NCBI GenBank assembly: GCA_001683845.1
Contig: LXQI01000002.1
Span: 1-64,000, forward strand
DNA: 64,000 bases
Source of the DNA: Erythrobacter sp. ANT-B3C2
GTDB taxonomy: Bacteria; Pseudomonadota; Alphaproteobacteria; Sphingomonadales; Sphingomonadaceae
Reading direction: 5' to 3'
Below, piece after piece: positions 1-8,155 of this stretch (the first letter of the stretch is position 1; each line of letters opens with the position of its first letter). The translations under genes and the position numbers were made by a program. The notes under the pieces were generated by a model. The model did not search any database. It was given only the letters and a program-made list of their open reading frames with translations, and had not been told where the DNA came from.

Positions 1-116
1 GCTTCCATGATCGCGTTCGAGACGTCCATCAGCCGCTGCGTGTGCGACGGCTCGCGGGAGGGTTTCAGCGAGCAGTTGAGAAAGATCGCAGAAAGATCGT
101 CATATTGCTTGGTCAT
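1..116 (-). CDS. Flavodoxin-like NAD(P)H-dependent oxidoreductase, N-terminal fragment cut by window edge
   Basis: Only the first 38 or so codons are in the window. They begin MTKQYDDLSAIFLNCSLKPS and continue through SHTQRLMDVSNAIMEA. This pattern (a short beta strand ending in a LNCSLKPS-type phosphate-binding turn, then a SHTQ helix) matches the start of flavodoxin-fold NADPH-dependent FMN reductases, which bind FMN at this loop. The ATG is the only one near the start of homology. The rest of the gene lies left of the window, so function is inferred from the N-terminus alone. Confidence 0.55.
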   Translation of the reverse strand, partial: MTKQYDDLSAIFLNCSLKPSREPSHTQRLMDVSNAIME

Positions 117-612
117 TGAGTCATTCCCTGTTGTGACGTAATCCAGAAAAACGCCGAGATGCTGTAACCAAGATGCTCGCCGCCCGGACTAGCCTTTGTC
201 GGCTCGGTGTTTCCGCCCTCAATGCCGTTCCTGACCGCGCCACGCCGTTGAGGCCCTCCTCCGCGAGGGCGTGCGCCATTGGGCTAGTCATGATGCATGT
301 CAAAACAGTGCAGTCGCGCCCGACGCCCTGGCGCACCTGACGCCGGACACACTTTGACCCCAATGTCGAGGATCACTCCTAGTGACCGTGTCTGGCCAAA
401 TGCACTGACAATCGTCACCGAAGGCGGGTAAGTTGCGGCCATGCCCTACCCTCGCAAGCCCGTCAGCTAATTTAGTTATACGTGACGTAGCTTTCGAGGA
501 TTTCGCCCTCCTGATCGACCGCCGCGTCGGGCGCACCCTAGATGGGCGCGAAGCCGACCGGCTGGACATTGCTGCAACCGGCCCTAATCACCCGCTCGCG
601 CGTTGTCCGCTC
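117..612. other. Intergenic stretch, no supported gene
   Basis: It separates the divergent flavodoxin-like fragment and the dienelactone hydrolase. Open frames in both strands are short and show no recognisable protein motif. The frame of the downstream hydrolase stays open back to about 433, but that extension has no family resemblance. Promoters for both flanking genes should lie here, though no confident -35/-10 pair was identified. Confidence 0.4.
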
Positions 613-1422
613 ATGAAAAAACTTTCGGGCTATACCTCCTTCCTCTTCTCCCACGACGGGACGGAGCGAGCCGTCTATCGCAAAGGAACGGGGCCCGGGG
701 TGGTGGTGATGCACGAGGTTCCCGGGATCTCCGCGGAGGTGCTTCGCTTTGCTGACAAGGTGGCGGATGCGGGGTTTACGGTGTTCATGCCGCATCTGTT
801 TGGTACGCTCGGGCGCAAGACCAATCCGGTCGATCGGATGTTCCAGCTTGCCCGGGTTTGCATCAGCCGAGAGTTCCACGTGCTTGCCGAGGACCGCTCG
901 AGCCCGATCACTGACTGGCTGCGCGCGCTAGCTGGGCTGGTGCACGAGGAGATTGGCGGGGTCGGCGTCGGCGCGGTGGGAATGTGCGTGACGGGGAATT
1001 TTGCGCTGACCATGACGCTCGACCCTTGGGTGATCGCACCGGTGATGGGGCATCCGTCGTTCCCGCTGCCGCTGACGCGCGCCAAGGCGGCGGCCCTGCA
1101 CGTAACGCCCGAGACCTTGGTCAACGCGCGGCGGCGGATCGCGGAGCACGGGCTCAAGGTTATGGGCCTGCGGTTTCATGGCGATGCCTTGTTCTGCCGA
1201 GCGGCGCGGTTCGCGACCTTGCGGCGCGAGCTTGGCGAGGGATTCGAGAGGATCGAGCTCCCCGTGCGATCGAGCAAGGCCAATCCCGAGCCGCCACACA
1301 GCGTCTTGACCATCGGGCTGATCGATGAGGAAGGCGAACCGACGCGGGAAGCCGTCGAGCGTGTGCTTGGGTTCTTGCGAGAGCGATTGCGGGTTGGAGC
1401 AACGCGGGCCGACGCGGAGTAA
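613..1422 (+). CDS. Dienelactone hydrolase family protein
   Basis: A 269-residue alpha/beta hydrolase. The nucleophile elbow reads GMCVTGN (about residues 131-137), with the cysteine typical of dienelactone hydrolases rather than serine, and a late His in PPHSVLT fits the catalytic triad. The N-terminus has the family's GPGVVVMHEVPG oxyanion-hole strand. These cytosolic enzymes open lactone rings in aromatic catabolism, but many members have unknown substrates. The ATG before KKLSGYTSF is chosen because family similarity begins there; the open frame extends upstream without homology. It sits alone among mobile-element debris, so it may be accessory cargo. Confidence 0.75.
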   Translation: MKKLSGYTSFLFSHDGTERAVYRKGTGPGVVVMHEVPGISAEVLRFADKVADAGFTVFMPHLFGTLGRKTNPVDRMFQLARVCISREFHVLAEDRSSPITDWLRALAGLVHEEIGGVGVGAVGMCVTGNFALTMTLDPWVIAPVMGHPSFPLPLTRAKAAALHVTPETLVNARRRIAEHGLKVMGLRFHGDALFCRAARFATLRRELGEGFERIELPVRSSKANPEPPHSVLTIGLIDEEGEPTREAVERVLGFLRERLRVGATRADAE

Positions 1423-1652
1423 TTCGCGCCGTCGGACGGATTCGGTGTGGATCCTACTCGTGAACGGCGGAAATGTCCGCAGCGAGTTGAAGCGGGCGCT
1501 CCATGACTTTCTGAATGTATGTCCGCTTCCGGGTAGTCGACGCACGCCCGCTAGGGTCTGGAATTAGGGCGCGTTGCTGTCATGCTCGGCAGCGCGTTTG
1601 AATGTCGGCTTTCGCGGCTTAGCATGCCACAAGCAGACCTGCTGCTTCCCAT

Positions 1653-1672
1653 CCAATCATGGACGTTCACGC
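1653..1672 (+). repeat. 20-bp direct repeat, copy A
   Basis: The 20-base sequence starting ccaatcatgg and ending gttcacgc is repeated exactly 260 bases downstream. The bases on either side of the two copies differ. Copy A is in non-coding sequence left of the MITE-like element. Confidence 0.8.
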
Positions 1673-1751
1673 AACATCCGCCATGGCCCGGAAGCTGACC
1701 GTCAACTATCACCCGGCGTGGCGCTCAAAGCTGCCAGTCCACTAACGACCC

Positions 1752-1909
1752 TATTCTGTTGAAAAAGTCGGCGCGTCCGCTCCCGCTATGAATCTTCGGC
1801 AATAATGATTCAAACGAGCGGGCCTCCGTGAATCATTGCTGCGCGAAACCCTGTCTCTTGATTCACATATTACCGGAGAAAACCACCCTCAGAGTTTTTC
1901 AACACAATA
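1752..1909. mobile_element. MITE-like element or relic insertion-sequence ends with 18-bp inverted repeats
   Basis: The left end reads TATTCTGTTGAAAAAGTC. The reverse complement of the right end reads TATTGTGTTGAAAAACTC, so 16 of 18 bases match. The 158-bp interior has no transposase frame but holds a second inverted pair (aatgattc/gaatcatt). The tetranucleotide ACCC occurs at 1748-1751 and at 1911-1914 and could be a target-site duplication, although one base lies between the right inverted repeat and ACCC. The form is that of a small non-autonomous element; the parent family is not identified. Confidence 0.5.
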
Positions 1910-1912
1910 CAC

Positions 1913-1932
1913 CCAATCATGGACGTTCACGC
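1913..1932 (+). repeat. 20-bp direct repeat, copy B
   Basis: An exact copy of the repeat at 1653-1672. It lies directly right of the MITE-like element and marks the point where recognisable exonuclease coding sequence begins, so it may be a recombination scar at a deletion junction. Confidence 0.8.
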
Positions 1933-2487
1933 CAGAGCTTCAACGACGAGGCGATCGTCGCCATGATCGGCGGTGCCGACATCGTCATCGCCCACAACGC
2001 TGCGTTCGACAGGCCCTTCCTCGACCGGCGCTTCCCCCAGCTCGACGGCCTCCCTTGGGCGTGCAGCCTGTCGCAGCTCGACTGGAATGAAATGGGATAT
2101 GACGGGCGGGCGCTCGGGCACCTCCTGCTTCAGAGCAGCCGGTTTTTCGAGGGCCACCGCGCCGGTAACGACACAAACGCGCTCGCGACGCTGCTGGGCA
2201 CGGCGGCGGCGGACGGTCGCACAATCCTCGCCCACCTGCTCGAAAGCTGCGAGCGTGAGAGCGTGAGGATCGACGCGGCGGGTGCGCCTTTCGAGGCTAA
2301 GGACGCGCTCAAGGTCCGCGGCTGCCGGTGGGACGCCGCGCGTCGGATATGGTGGCGCGAGTTCGACTATGCCGAGACGGCGACCGAGCGGACGTGGCTC
2401 GACCAGCACGTTTATCGCGGACGAGGCGGCCCGCAACTGGTGGCGATCACGCCAAGAACCCGCTTCAAGCGCGACGCCGCCGCCTGA
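1913..2487 (+). pseudogene. DnaQ-like 3'-5' exonuclease, 5'-truncated
   Basis: The translation contains ADIVIAHNAAFDRPFL (Exo II of DEDDh exonucleases, with the HNxxFD core) and GHRAGNDTNALATL (Exo III, HxAxxD). The N-terminal Exo I strand carrying the DxE metal ligands is missing. The frame is open upstream to 1828, but residues before about 1933 come from the MITE-like element and the 20-bp repeat and do not resemble the family. Without Exo I the enzyme cannot coordinate both catalytic metals, so it is read as a pseudogene. Such stand-alone exonucleases are common on proteobacterial plasmids and islands. The C-terminal 100 residues, rich in Trp and Arg, match the usual accessory tail. Confidence 0.7.
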
Positions 2488-2818
2488 CCCTGCGCGTTGT
2501 GGCCGGGTGGCTGGAGTTGGGGTGCTAGCCGCTCCGGTCTCGTAGACATGGCGAGAGCAGACCAGGCTTCAACCGCATCTTCAGGCCCGTGATACCCCTT
2601 GATTCGGCCGCGACACGGCTCTCCGGAATATGGCGGATAGTCGATTTGGTCCCGGGGCAAGAACATGGGGCAAAACAAAAAACTAATCCTGTTTGTACAA
2701 TAACATCAAACTTTTCTGGCGTGAACAGGAGTCCTCTTCTGGCACCATTTGCCTGGTCGCTGCGAAGCGCGATCGGGTGAAACACGCTGAAATATATAGA
2801 GAAATTATCGTCGCGTGT
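2488..2818. other. No supported gene; junction sequence between exonuclease remnant and IS remnant
   Basis: On the minus strand the frame of the IS OrfA runs on through this stretch but loses all resemblance to OrfA beyond KTDQAR. No second inverted repeat matching the IS end was found. It appears to be sequence joined to the truncated IS by deletion. Confidence 0.4.
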
Positions 2819-3052
2819 TCGCGCCTGGTCCGTCTTCAGACCACCGTATTCCTTGCGCCAGCGATAATAGGTCTGCTCGGTAACCGCGATCCGCCGAGAT
2901 GCGTCCGCTGTCGTCCCGCCCTGCGCCAGCACGATCTCAGCCTCACGCAGCTTGCCGATGATCTCCTCCGGCTTGTGCCTCTTGCCCATTTCCAATCTCC
3001 TCCATGATCCAAAATAACAAAGATTTCGGACCACTCAGAAGGGGGCAGATCA
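2819..3052 (-). mobile_element. IS3-family (IS407-like) remnant: left end plus OrfA N-terminus
   Basis: Reading the minus strand from 3052, the end starts TGATCTGCCCCC, with the terminal TG of IS3-family elements, followed by a 63-bp leader and an ATG at 2989. The encoded piece, MGKRHKPEEIIGKLREAE then TTADASRRI and TEQTYYRWRKEYGGLKTDQAR (57 residues), is the helix-turn-helix OrfA of IS3-family transposases. Similarity stops after KTDQAR. The leucine zipper, OrfB (DDE integrase domain) and the right inverted repeat are absent, so the element cannot move by itself. Confidence 0.75.
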
Positions 3053-3159
3053 CTGCCGAATTTGACGATGGTGAAGGCCCCGGCGTGAGCCAGCCGATAA
3101 ACGGTTGAGCGATGACATTGAAATCGCTCACAAAATTGATTGAGGGTTATGAAGGTCAT
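3053..3159 (-). pseudogene. AlpA/excisionase-like helix-turn-helix gene interrupted by IS
   Basis: Begins MTFITLNQFCERFQCHRSTV and continues YRLAHAGAFTIVKFG, the first 35 residues of a small DNA-binding HTH protein of the excisionase/AlpA type that often accompanies P4-type integrases. A GGGAG ribosome site lies 6 bases before the ATG. Immediately after KFG the reading frame enters the IS left end, so the second half of the domain is lost. Its place downstream of the integrase on the same strand suggests a former recombination directionality factor or regulator; this role is inference. Confidence 0.6.
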
Positions 3160-3243
3160 TTTCTACTCCCACACGTCGAGTTGCGTGTGGGGCAATCACT
3201 TATGGCGCATTTTTATCGTCGTCACTGTGGCAATACAGAGCGC

Positions 3244-3525
3244 CTAAACTGCCCCAGTAGCTGACACGGCTTTCAGCGCTCTCCTTAAAGCCTCGGCCAG
3301 CGCCTGATCAGAGCTGAACTTGATGCCGGCCTGCCGGCATATTTCTCGAAAGACTTTTTGAGCATGCGAGAGCCGATTGTCCGGGGTGCCCCTGCCTTGA
3401 GTCAGCTTAACACCAGCCCAATCCATGCATTTCCAAATTCGATAGTAGAGGAAGTATTTAGCATTAACTAATCGTGCGGATGGCTCTTGAGACATGACCT
3501 CTAAAAACCACTGGACTGTTGCCAA
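3244..3525 (-). CDS. Hypothetical protein (possible C-terminal part of a frameshifted gene)
   Basis: A 93-codon frame with TTG as the only start near its 5' end (an internal ATG lies 11 codons on). It is rich in aromatic and charged residues (YFLYYRIWKCMDW, FREICRQAGI) and resembles no family I recognise. Base composition is visibly lower in G+C than the core genes. The frame directly upstream (3533-3752) flows into it with a shift near 3540-3550, so the two may be one former gene. Lying between the integrase and the HTH remnant, it belongs to the integrated element. Confidence 0.4.
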   Translation of the reverse strand: MATVQWFLEVMSQEPSARLVNAKYFLYYRIWKCMDWAGVKLTQGRGTPDNRLSHAQKVFREICRQAGIKFSSDQALAEALRRALKAVSATGAV

Positions 3526-3532
3526 TTCGTCT

Positions 3533-3752
3533 TCAATTGGCTCGATCCTGTGAACGCGAGAACTCCGTTTTCAACAATACGCCTAACGCTTTGTAAGCCG
3601 AAGAAAAGTCCTCTGGAGTAGAATCATTCGTGTAATCTATATTGCTCGTAATATACCATCGCGCATTCGCTTCTATTGCGTCTCTAACATAAGCTTGGAA
3701 TTTGCATCCAGAAAGGCGTTCAATTTCTTCCCAGTCAAAATTTACGGATGGA
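3533..3752 (-). pseudogene. Open frame without start codon, probably 5' part of the adjacent hypothetical gene
   Basis: After the integrase stop, an open frame encodes TDPSVNFDWEEIERLSGC, then FQAYVRDAIEANARWYITS and onward to SRSQDRAN before a TGA. It has no ATG and no convincing start. Shifting frame near its end continues into IEPIEDELATVQWF of the next open frame, giving a coherent protein-like sequence of about 170 residues. It is A+T-richer than the surroundings. It is read as a degenerate, frameshifted element gene of unknown function. Confidence 0.35.
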
Positions 3753-4979
3753 TCAGTTATTTTTAATTGCCGCGAGCAGGGGAATGATCGTGCCGCCTTC
3801 TCGAAGTCGATCGAGATGATCGCTCCACCACTGCATCATCTTAACGCGCTCATCCCAATATTGCCCTCGGTTGTAGATGCCTCGCACTGCATCGCTGTCG
3901 CCATGTGCCAGCGCCCGCTCGATCGCATCGGGGTGCCACTTTCCGCTTTCATTGAGCAGGGTCGAGGCGGTTGTGCGAAGTCCGTGGGCCGTCACCTCAT
4001 CGCTCGTATATCCCATGCGCCGAAAAGCCTGATTCATCGTGTTCTCGCTCATTGGGCGGCGGCTCGTATGGAACGCCGGGAAAACGTAGCCTTCCGGCCC
4101 GCTGAATTGCTGCAATTCGCACAGATGGGAGAGCACTTGCCCGGATAGCGGGATTGCATGGACGCGGCGCATCTTCATGCGCTCCGCCTTGATCCGCCAG
4201 ATTTTGGCTTCAAGGTCGAACTCATCCCAAGTCGCCTGCCGCAGTTCGCCCGGCCTCGCCATAACGTGCGGCGCAATTTGCAAGGCCAGGCGAGTTATTG
4301 GCGCGCCCTCAAAGGCGTCAATGCTCCGAAGCAATTGGCCCAACTTGCGTGGCTCCAGGATTGCAGCATGATGTTTTACCTTGGGCGCAATCAATTGGCC
4401 TGCAAGCATCGCGGCTGGGTCGCTCGCCGTTCGCCCCGTGGCGGCTGCATAGCGAAACACGCGACTGGCAAAAGAACGGCAGCGTTTGGCAGTCTCATGT
4501 TTCCGCTGCCCCTCTAGGCGACGAAGAACGCCAAATACCTCGGCTGGCTTAATATCCGCGATCGGCTGGTCCGCGATCGGCTTCAACTGGAGCAGCAGCC
4601 ATTTCGACTTAGCAACCGTAACCGGGGCCCGCCCCTCCTTGACCAATTTGTGGTCGATGTATTCCTCCGCAATCGCGCCGAATATGTTCACAGCGTTAAA
4701 GCGGGCTGTAAGCTTGGCCTGCTTGCGCTCGACTCCAGGGTCGATCCCGTCGCGCAAGACGGTGCGTGCCTCATCCCGACGCTGCCGCGCTTCCTTCAGG
4801 GAGACCTCCGGGTATCGGCCAAACGACAGGTTCCTCGCTTTCCCAGCGAAACGATACCGGAAACGCCACAGCTTCGAGCCACTCACCGCGACTTCGATGC
4901 AAAGACCCTTCTCATCCGCGACGGCGAAGACTCGATCCTTAGGATTCAAAGCCCGGATCGCAGCATCGTTCAAAGCCAC
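3753..4979 (-). CDS. P4-type tyrosine integrase
   Basis: A 408-residue site-specific recombinase. The N-terminal DUF4102 arm-binding domain (NDAAIRAL, then LSFGRYPEVSLKEAR) is followed by a SAM-like core-binding domain and the catalytic domain. Visible catalytic residues are the first Arg in MARPGELRQATW, His-x-x-Arg in AHGLRTTAS, a third-box His in RALAHGD, and the tyrosine in RGIYNRGQYW. The frame is open to 5054, but homology starts at VALNDAAI, where a GTG has GGGGAG nine bases upstream, so GTG is chosen. It lies about 190 bases from the 3' end of tRNA-Leu and is transcribed away from it, the standard layout for elements that integrate into tRNA 3' ends. Confidence 0.88.
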   Translation of the reverse strand: MALNDAAIRALNPKDRVFAVADEKGLCIEVAVSGSKLWRFRYRFAGKARNLSFGRYPEVSLKEARQRRDEARTVLRDGIDPGVERKQAKLTARFNAVNIFGAIAEEYIDHKLVKEGRAPVTVAKSKWLLLQLKPIADQPIADIKPAEVFGVLRRLEGQRKHETAKRCRSFASRVFRYAAATGRTASDPAAMLAGQLIAPKVKHHAAILEPRKLGQLLRSIDAFEGAPITRLALQIAPHVMARPGELRQATWDEFDLEAKIWRIKAERMKMRRVHAIPLSGQVLSHLCELQQFSGPEGYVFPAFHTSRRPMSENTMNQAFRRMGYTSDEVTAHGLRTTASTLLNESGKWHPDAIERALAHGDSDAVRGIYNRGQYWDERVKMMQWWSDHLDRLREGGTIIPLLAAIKNN

Positions 4980-5169
4980 GGCAGCGCTCCCCGCGCGAGC
5001 GGGTGTGTATATAACGGCGAGCCCAGCCGCCGGTGCATACACAAATCTATACAAAGAATCGTTGGATCACCCAGGCACATCGAGACGCACTCCGCAACAG
5101 AACGTGCTAGAATATGGCAGAATTCCGACGCTTAGGCGAGACTCTTAGCTTTGTCAGGGGATGAATAAA

Positions 5170-5256
5170 TGGTGCCCAGAAGAGGACTCGAACCTCCACG
5201 CCCTTGCGAGCGCCAGCACCTGAAGCTGGTGCGTCTACCAATTCCGCCATCTGGGC
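5170..5256 (-). tRNA. tRNA-Leu (anticodon CAG)
   Basis: An 87-nt leucine-type tRNA. Acceptor arms GCCCAGA and TCTGGGC pair fully and are followed by A and an encoded CCA. The D-arm contains AATTGGTAGACGC. The anticodon stem CCAGC/GCTGG encloses loop TTCAGGT (anticodon CAG), followed by a long variable arm and T-loop GGTTCGAGTCC. The 3' half is the likely attachment site of the adjacent integrase. Confidence 0.95.
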
Positions 5257-5435
5257 ACGGGCGGCCGCCCTCGGATCGAGTGCAGCCGCTGGGTAGGCGC
5301 GGGCCACTAGCGAAGCGGGGGACACCCGTCAACGCTTGCCGTCGACGCGTGTCGTAGCGGCGCAGCGCTTGCGGGGTGGTTTGGCTTGGGGCATGGCGCT
5401 CACCACCGGGGCCGCAGCGATAGGAAGGCACAGCG

Positions 5436-6383
5436 ATGGCGCATCTCGAACCGCTCGAAGGCAAGCTCGTGGTGCTGATCGGCGGCGGGGGGTTCTTCGG
5501 CAGCCATGTGGCACAGGACCTGCTCGGCCGCGGCGCGCGCCTCCGGATTGCCGAACGCCATCCCGAAAGCGCGTTGAAGCTGCGGCCGATGGCCAATCTC
5601 GGACAGATCCAGTTCGCCCGCTGCAACGTCACCGACCAGCGCAGCCTCGCCGCCAGCATCCAAGGCGCTCACGCCGTCGCCTATCTGGTCGGCACCTTTG
5701 GGGCGAACCAGCGCGCCTTGCAGGCCGATGGGGCTGGCACGGCGGCCGAACTCGCCGCGCAGCAGGGCGCAGAAGCCTTCGTCTACGTCTCGGCGATCGG
5801 TGCCGATCCCGCCTCCGAGAGCGGCTATGCCAGCACCAAGGGACTGGGCGAGGAAAAGGTGCGCGCGGCCTTCCCGGGCGCCACAATCCTGCGCCCGTCG
5901 ATCCTGTTCGGCGAGGACGATTCCTTCGTGAACATGTTCGCCGGCCTGATCGCCAATCTCCCCATGCTGCCGGTGTTCGGCATGGATGCGCGGCTGCAAC
6001 CCGTGTGGGTGGACGATGCCGCGGCCGCGCTGGTGGCCGCGCTGGCCGACCCTGCCGCGCATGGCGGTAAGACCTACGAGCTGGCCGGGCCCGAGGTGGT
6101 CACCATGGGCGAGCTGCACCGCCGGATCGCCGCGGCACAGGGGCGCGATCGGCGGTTCCTGCCGGTCCCGGATTCGCTCTCGGGGCTGTTCGCCAGCCTG
6201 CCGGGCACGCCGATGAATTCCGACCAGTGGCGCCTCCTCAAGCGCGGCAGCGTGGCTTCTGGAGAGCTGCCGGGAATTGCCGGACTGGGCGTCACGCCCA
6301 AGCCACTCGATCTGTTCTTGGAGCGCTGGATGATGCGCTACCGCCGCAGCGGCCGGTTCGGCACCAAGAACGAGATCGCCTGA
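5436..6383 (+). CDS. Complex I NDUFA9-family protein (extended SDR)
   Basis: A 315-residue NAD-dependent epimerase/dehydratase-fold protein. The Rossmann motif GGGGFFGSHVAQDLL (about residues 17-31) binds NAD(P), and YASTKG (about 130) is the SDR Tyr-x-x-x-Lys. The sequence follows the NDUFA9-like subgroup, whose mitochondrial homologue is an accessory subunit of NADH dehydrogenase; in alphaproteobacteria the role is probably complex I assembly or ubiquinone-linked metabolism. GGAAGG precedes the ATG by about seven bases. It is monocistronic, next to tRNA-Leu, and belongs to the core chromosome on the far side of the integration site. Confidence 0.85.
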   Translation: MAHLEPLEGKLVVLIGGGGFFGSHVAQDLLGRGARLRIAERHPESALKLRPMANLGQIQFARCNVTDQRSLAASIQGAHAVAYLVGTFGANQRALQADGAGTAAELAAQQGAEAFVYVSAIGADPASESGYASTKGLGEEKVRAAFPGATILRPSILFGEDDSFVNMFAGLIANLPMLPVFGMDARLQPVWVDDAAAALVAALADPAAHGGKTYELAGPEVVTMGELHRRIAAAQGRDRRFLPVPDSLSGLFASLPGTPMNSDQWRLLKRGSVASGELPGIAGLGVTPKPLDLFLERWMMRYRRSGRFGTKNEIA

Positions 6384-6408
6384 CGCCGTAATCGGTCCTT
6401 GCCGCAAG

Positions 6409-6885
6409 TCAGCCGGGCGCCGGTGCCTCGCCGGTGATCGTCCGGATGAGCGGCTCCACCAGCAGCACAGAGCCATCGGTGCCGATGATCCGCACGCGCT
6501 CGCCCGGCGCCGTGTCGACTCCGCGGGCGATCCACTCGCTGTCGCCCAGCTTCACCCGCCCGCTGCCATGCTCAATCGCCTGCACCACCAGCGCCGTCTC
6601 GCCGATCATCCGGGCGCCGCGGCTGTTGAGCAGCGGATCGGCAGAGACGATCGGCCGGTCGCGAAGGAAGCGCTTGGCCGAGAAGACGGCGATCAGCGAT
6701 AGCGCCACAAAGTCGATCACCTGCACCGGCAGCGACAGGTCCAGCACACCGGTCAGGACCCCAGTGGCGATCGCCGCCAGCGCCAGCCAGATCAAATAGA
6801 CACCCGGCACCAGCATCTCGAGCCCGGCCAGCACCAGCCCCAGGGTGATCCACACCCAGTGCGCGTCGATCCCCTGCCAGTCCAT
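6409..6885 (-). CDS. NfeD-family membrane protein
   Basis: 158 residues. Two or three hydrophobic segments in the first 75 residues (VWITLGLVLAGLEMLVPG, LIWLALAAIATGVLTG, IDFVALSLIAVFS) are followed by a soluble OB-fold tail of about 70 residues (SGRVKLGDSEWIA, GERVRIIGTDGSVLLVE). This is the short NfeD type without a ClpP-like protease domain. NfeD proteins pair with SPFH/stomatin proteins in membrane-quality or microdomain functions. Its ATG shares one base with the upstream SPFH stop codon (TGATG), which implies translational coupling. Confidence 0.85.
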   Translation of the reverse strand: MDWQGIDAHWVWITLGLVLAGLEMLVPGVYLIWLALAAIATGVLTGVLDLSLPVQVIDFVALSLIAVFSAKRFLRDRPIVSADPLLNSRGARMIGETALVVQAIEHGSGRVKLGDSEWIARGVDTAPGERVRIIGTDGSVLLVEPLIRTITGEAPAPG

Positions 6886-7919
6886 CAGGTGAAGTCCACC
6901 GGGGGAGCGGTGGCCGGCACGCTGGTTGGCATGGAGGGTTGCACGCTGGACGAGCGCGGCGCGGCGCGGCGAGTGGGCAGGGGGGTGCCCGCATCCGGAA
7001 CGCGTTCATCCGCGCGTGCGCCCATCACCTCGCGCGCCAATTCGCCGATACCGCCCAGGGTGCCGATCAGCTGGGTTGCCTCGATCGGGAACAGGATGGT
7101 CTTGGCATTGCTCGAATCGGCGAACTTGCCGATCGCCTTGGTGTATTCCTGAGCGACGAAATAATTGATCGCCTGGCTCCCGCTCTGGCCGATTGCATCG
7201 GACACCATTTGCGTCGCCCGCGCCTCCGCCTCGGCCGCGCGTTCACGGGCCTCGGCGTCGCGGAAGGCGGCCTCGCGCTTGCCTTCGGCCTTGAGGATGG
7301 CGGATTGCTTGTCGCCTTCGGCGCGCAGGATGTTGGAGGCGCGGTCGCCCTCCGCCTCCAGGATTTCGGCGCGCTTCAGCCGCTCGGCCTTCATTTGCCG
7401 GGCCATTGCGTCCGAGATGTCCTTGGGCGGGCGGATATCCTTGATCTCGACGCGGGTGATCTTCACCCCCCAAGGGCTCGTGGCATGATCGACCACGTTC
7501 AGCAGCCGGGCGTTGATCTCGTCGCGCCGGGAGAGGGTCTCGTCGAGGTCCATCGAGCCCATCACCGTGCGCAAATTGGTAGTGGTGAGCGCCATTAGCG
7601 CGGCGTTGAGGTTGAACACTTCGTAGGCCGCCTTGCCGGCATCGAGCACCTGGAAGAACACCACCGCATCCACCCCGGCCATGGCGTTGTCCTTGGTGAT
7701 GATCTCCTGCCCCGGGATATCAAGCACCTGCTCCATCATGTTGACCTTGCGGCCAATTCGATCGACGAAGGGGATGATCAGGTGCAGTCCGGGTTCGGCC
7801 GCGAGAGTGTATTTGCCCAGCCGTTCGACGGTATAGACGAAGCCCTGTTTCACCACCCGCACGGCCATCATCAGGAAGATGATCAGCACCGTAACAAGCG
7901 CGATCAGCACATAGGTCAT
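6885..7919 (-). CDS. SPFH/Band 7 (stomatin/prohibitin-like, QmcA-type) membrane protein
   Basis: A 344-residue protein. Residues 2-20 (TYVLIALVTVLIIFLMMAV) form an N-terminal membrane anchor. The SPFH domain follows (GFVYTVERLGKYT, PGLHLIIPFVDRIG, MEQVLDIPGQEIITKDNA), then a long alanine/glutamate coiled coil (MKAERLKRAEILEAEGDRAS). The ATG beginning MTYVLI is chosen because homologues start at the anchor; the frame runs upstream without similarity. Such proteins form membrane rings or microdomains and often guard FtsH-type proteolysis. It is overlapped by nfeD downstream, the usual operon partner. Confidence 0.87.
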   Translation of the reverse strand: MTYVLIALVTVLIIFLMMAVRVVKQGFVYTVERLGKYTLAAEPGLHLIIPFVDRIGRKVNMMEQVLDIPGQEIITKDNAMAGVDAVVFFQVLDAGKAAYEVFNLNAALMALTTTNLRTVMGSMDLDETLSRRDEINARLLNVVDHATSPWGVKITRVEIKDIRPPKDISDAMARQMKAERLKRAEILEAEGDRASNILRAEGDKQSAILKAEGKREAAFRDAEARERAAEAEARATQMVSDAIGQSGSQAINYFVAQEYTKAIGKFADSSNAKTILFPIEATQLIGTLGGIGELAREVMGARADERVPDAGTPLPTRRAAPRSSSVQPSMPTSVPATAPPVDFT

Positions 7920-8155
7920 CGTCGTCCTCGCTCTCAGCCATCCCCGGCCGGCCACATCGTAGCGAGCGGCGGGGGCGGGGCAAGCGAAAGCGGAGCGGGT
8001 GCACCAAGGACAGTGCCGGCGCAGGGCTCCATTTGCATCGGCAATGGACCGGATCAGAAGCCCCTTCCAATGCCCGCGCAACGGGCCCGCAACCGGCCGG
8101 CAACGCCTATGCGAAGCCTTAAAAATTGGCCCCACAGGGCGCTGCCGCGGGGCTA

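Noticed and set aside
433-612. N-terminal extension of the dienelactone hydrolase
   Set aside because: The 60 extra residues do not match the family, and the ATG at 613 begins the recognisable protein.
1828-1912. First codons of the open frame leading into the exonuclease
   Set aside because: They are read through the MITE-like element and do not encode Exo I; not counted as part of the protein.
1-5169. Second att copy of the tRNA-Leu 3' end
   Set aside because: I looked by eye for tggtgcccagaagaggactc and close variants left of the tRNA and found none; a computed search could still reveal a diverged copy.
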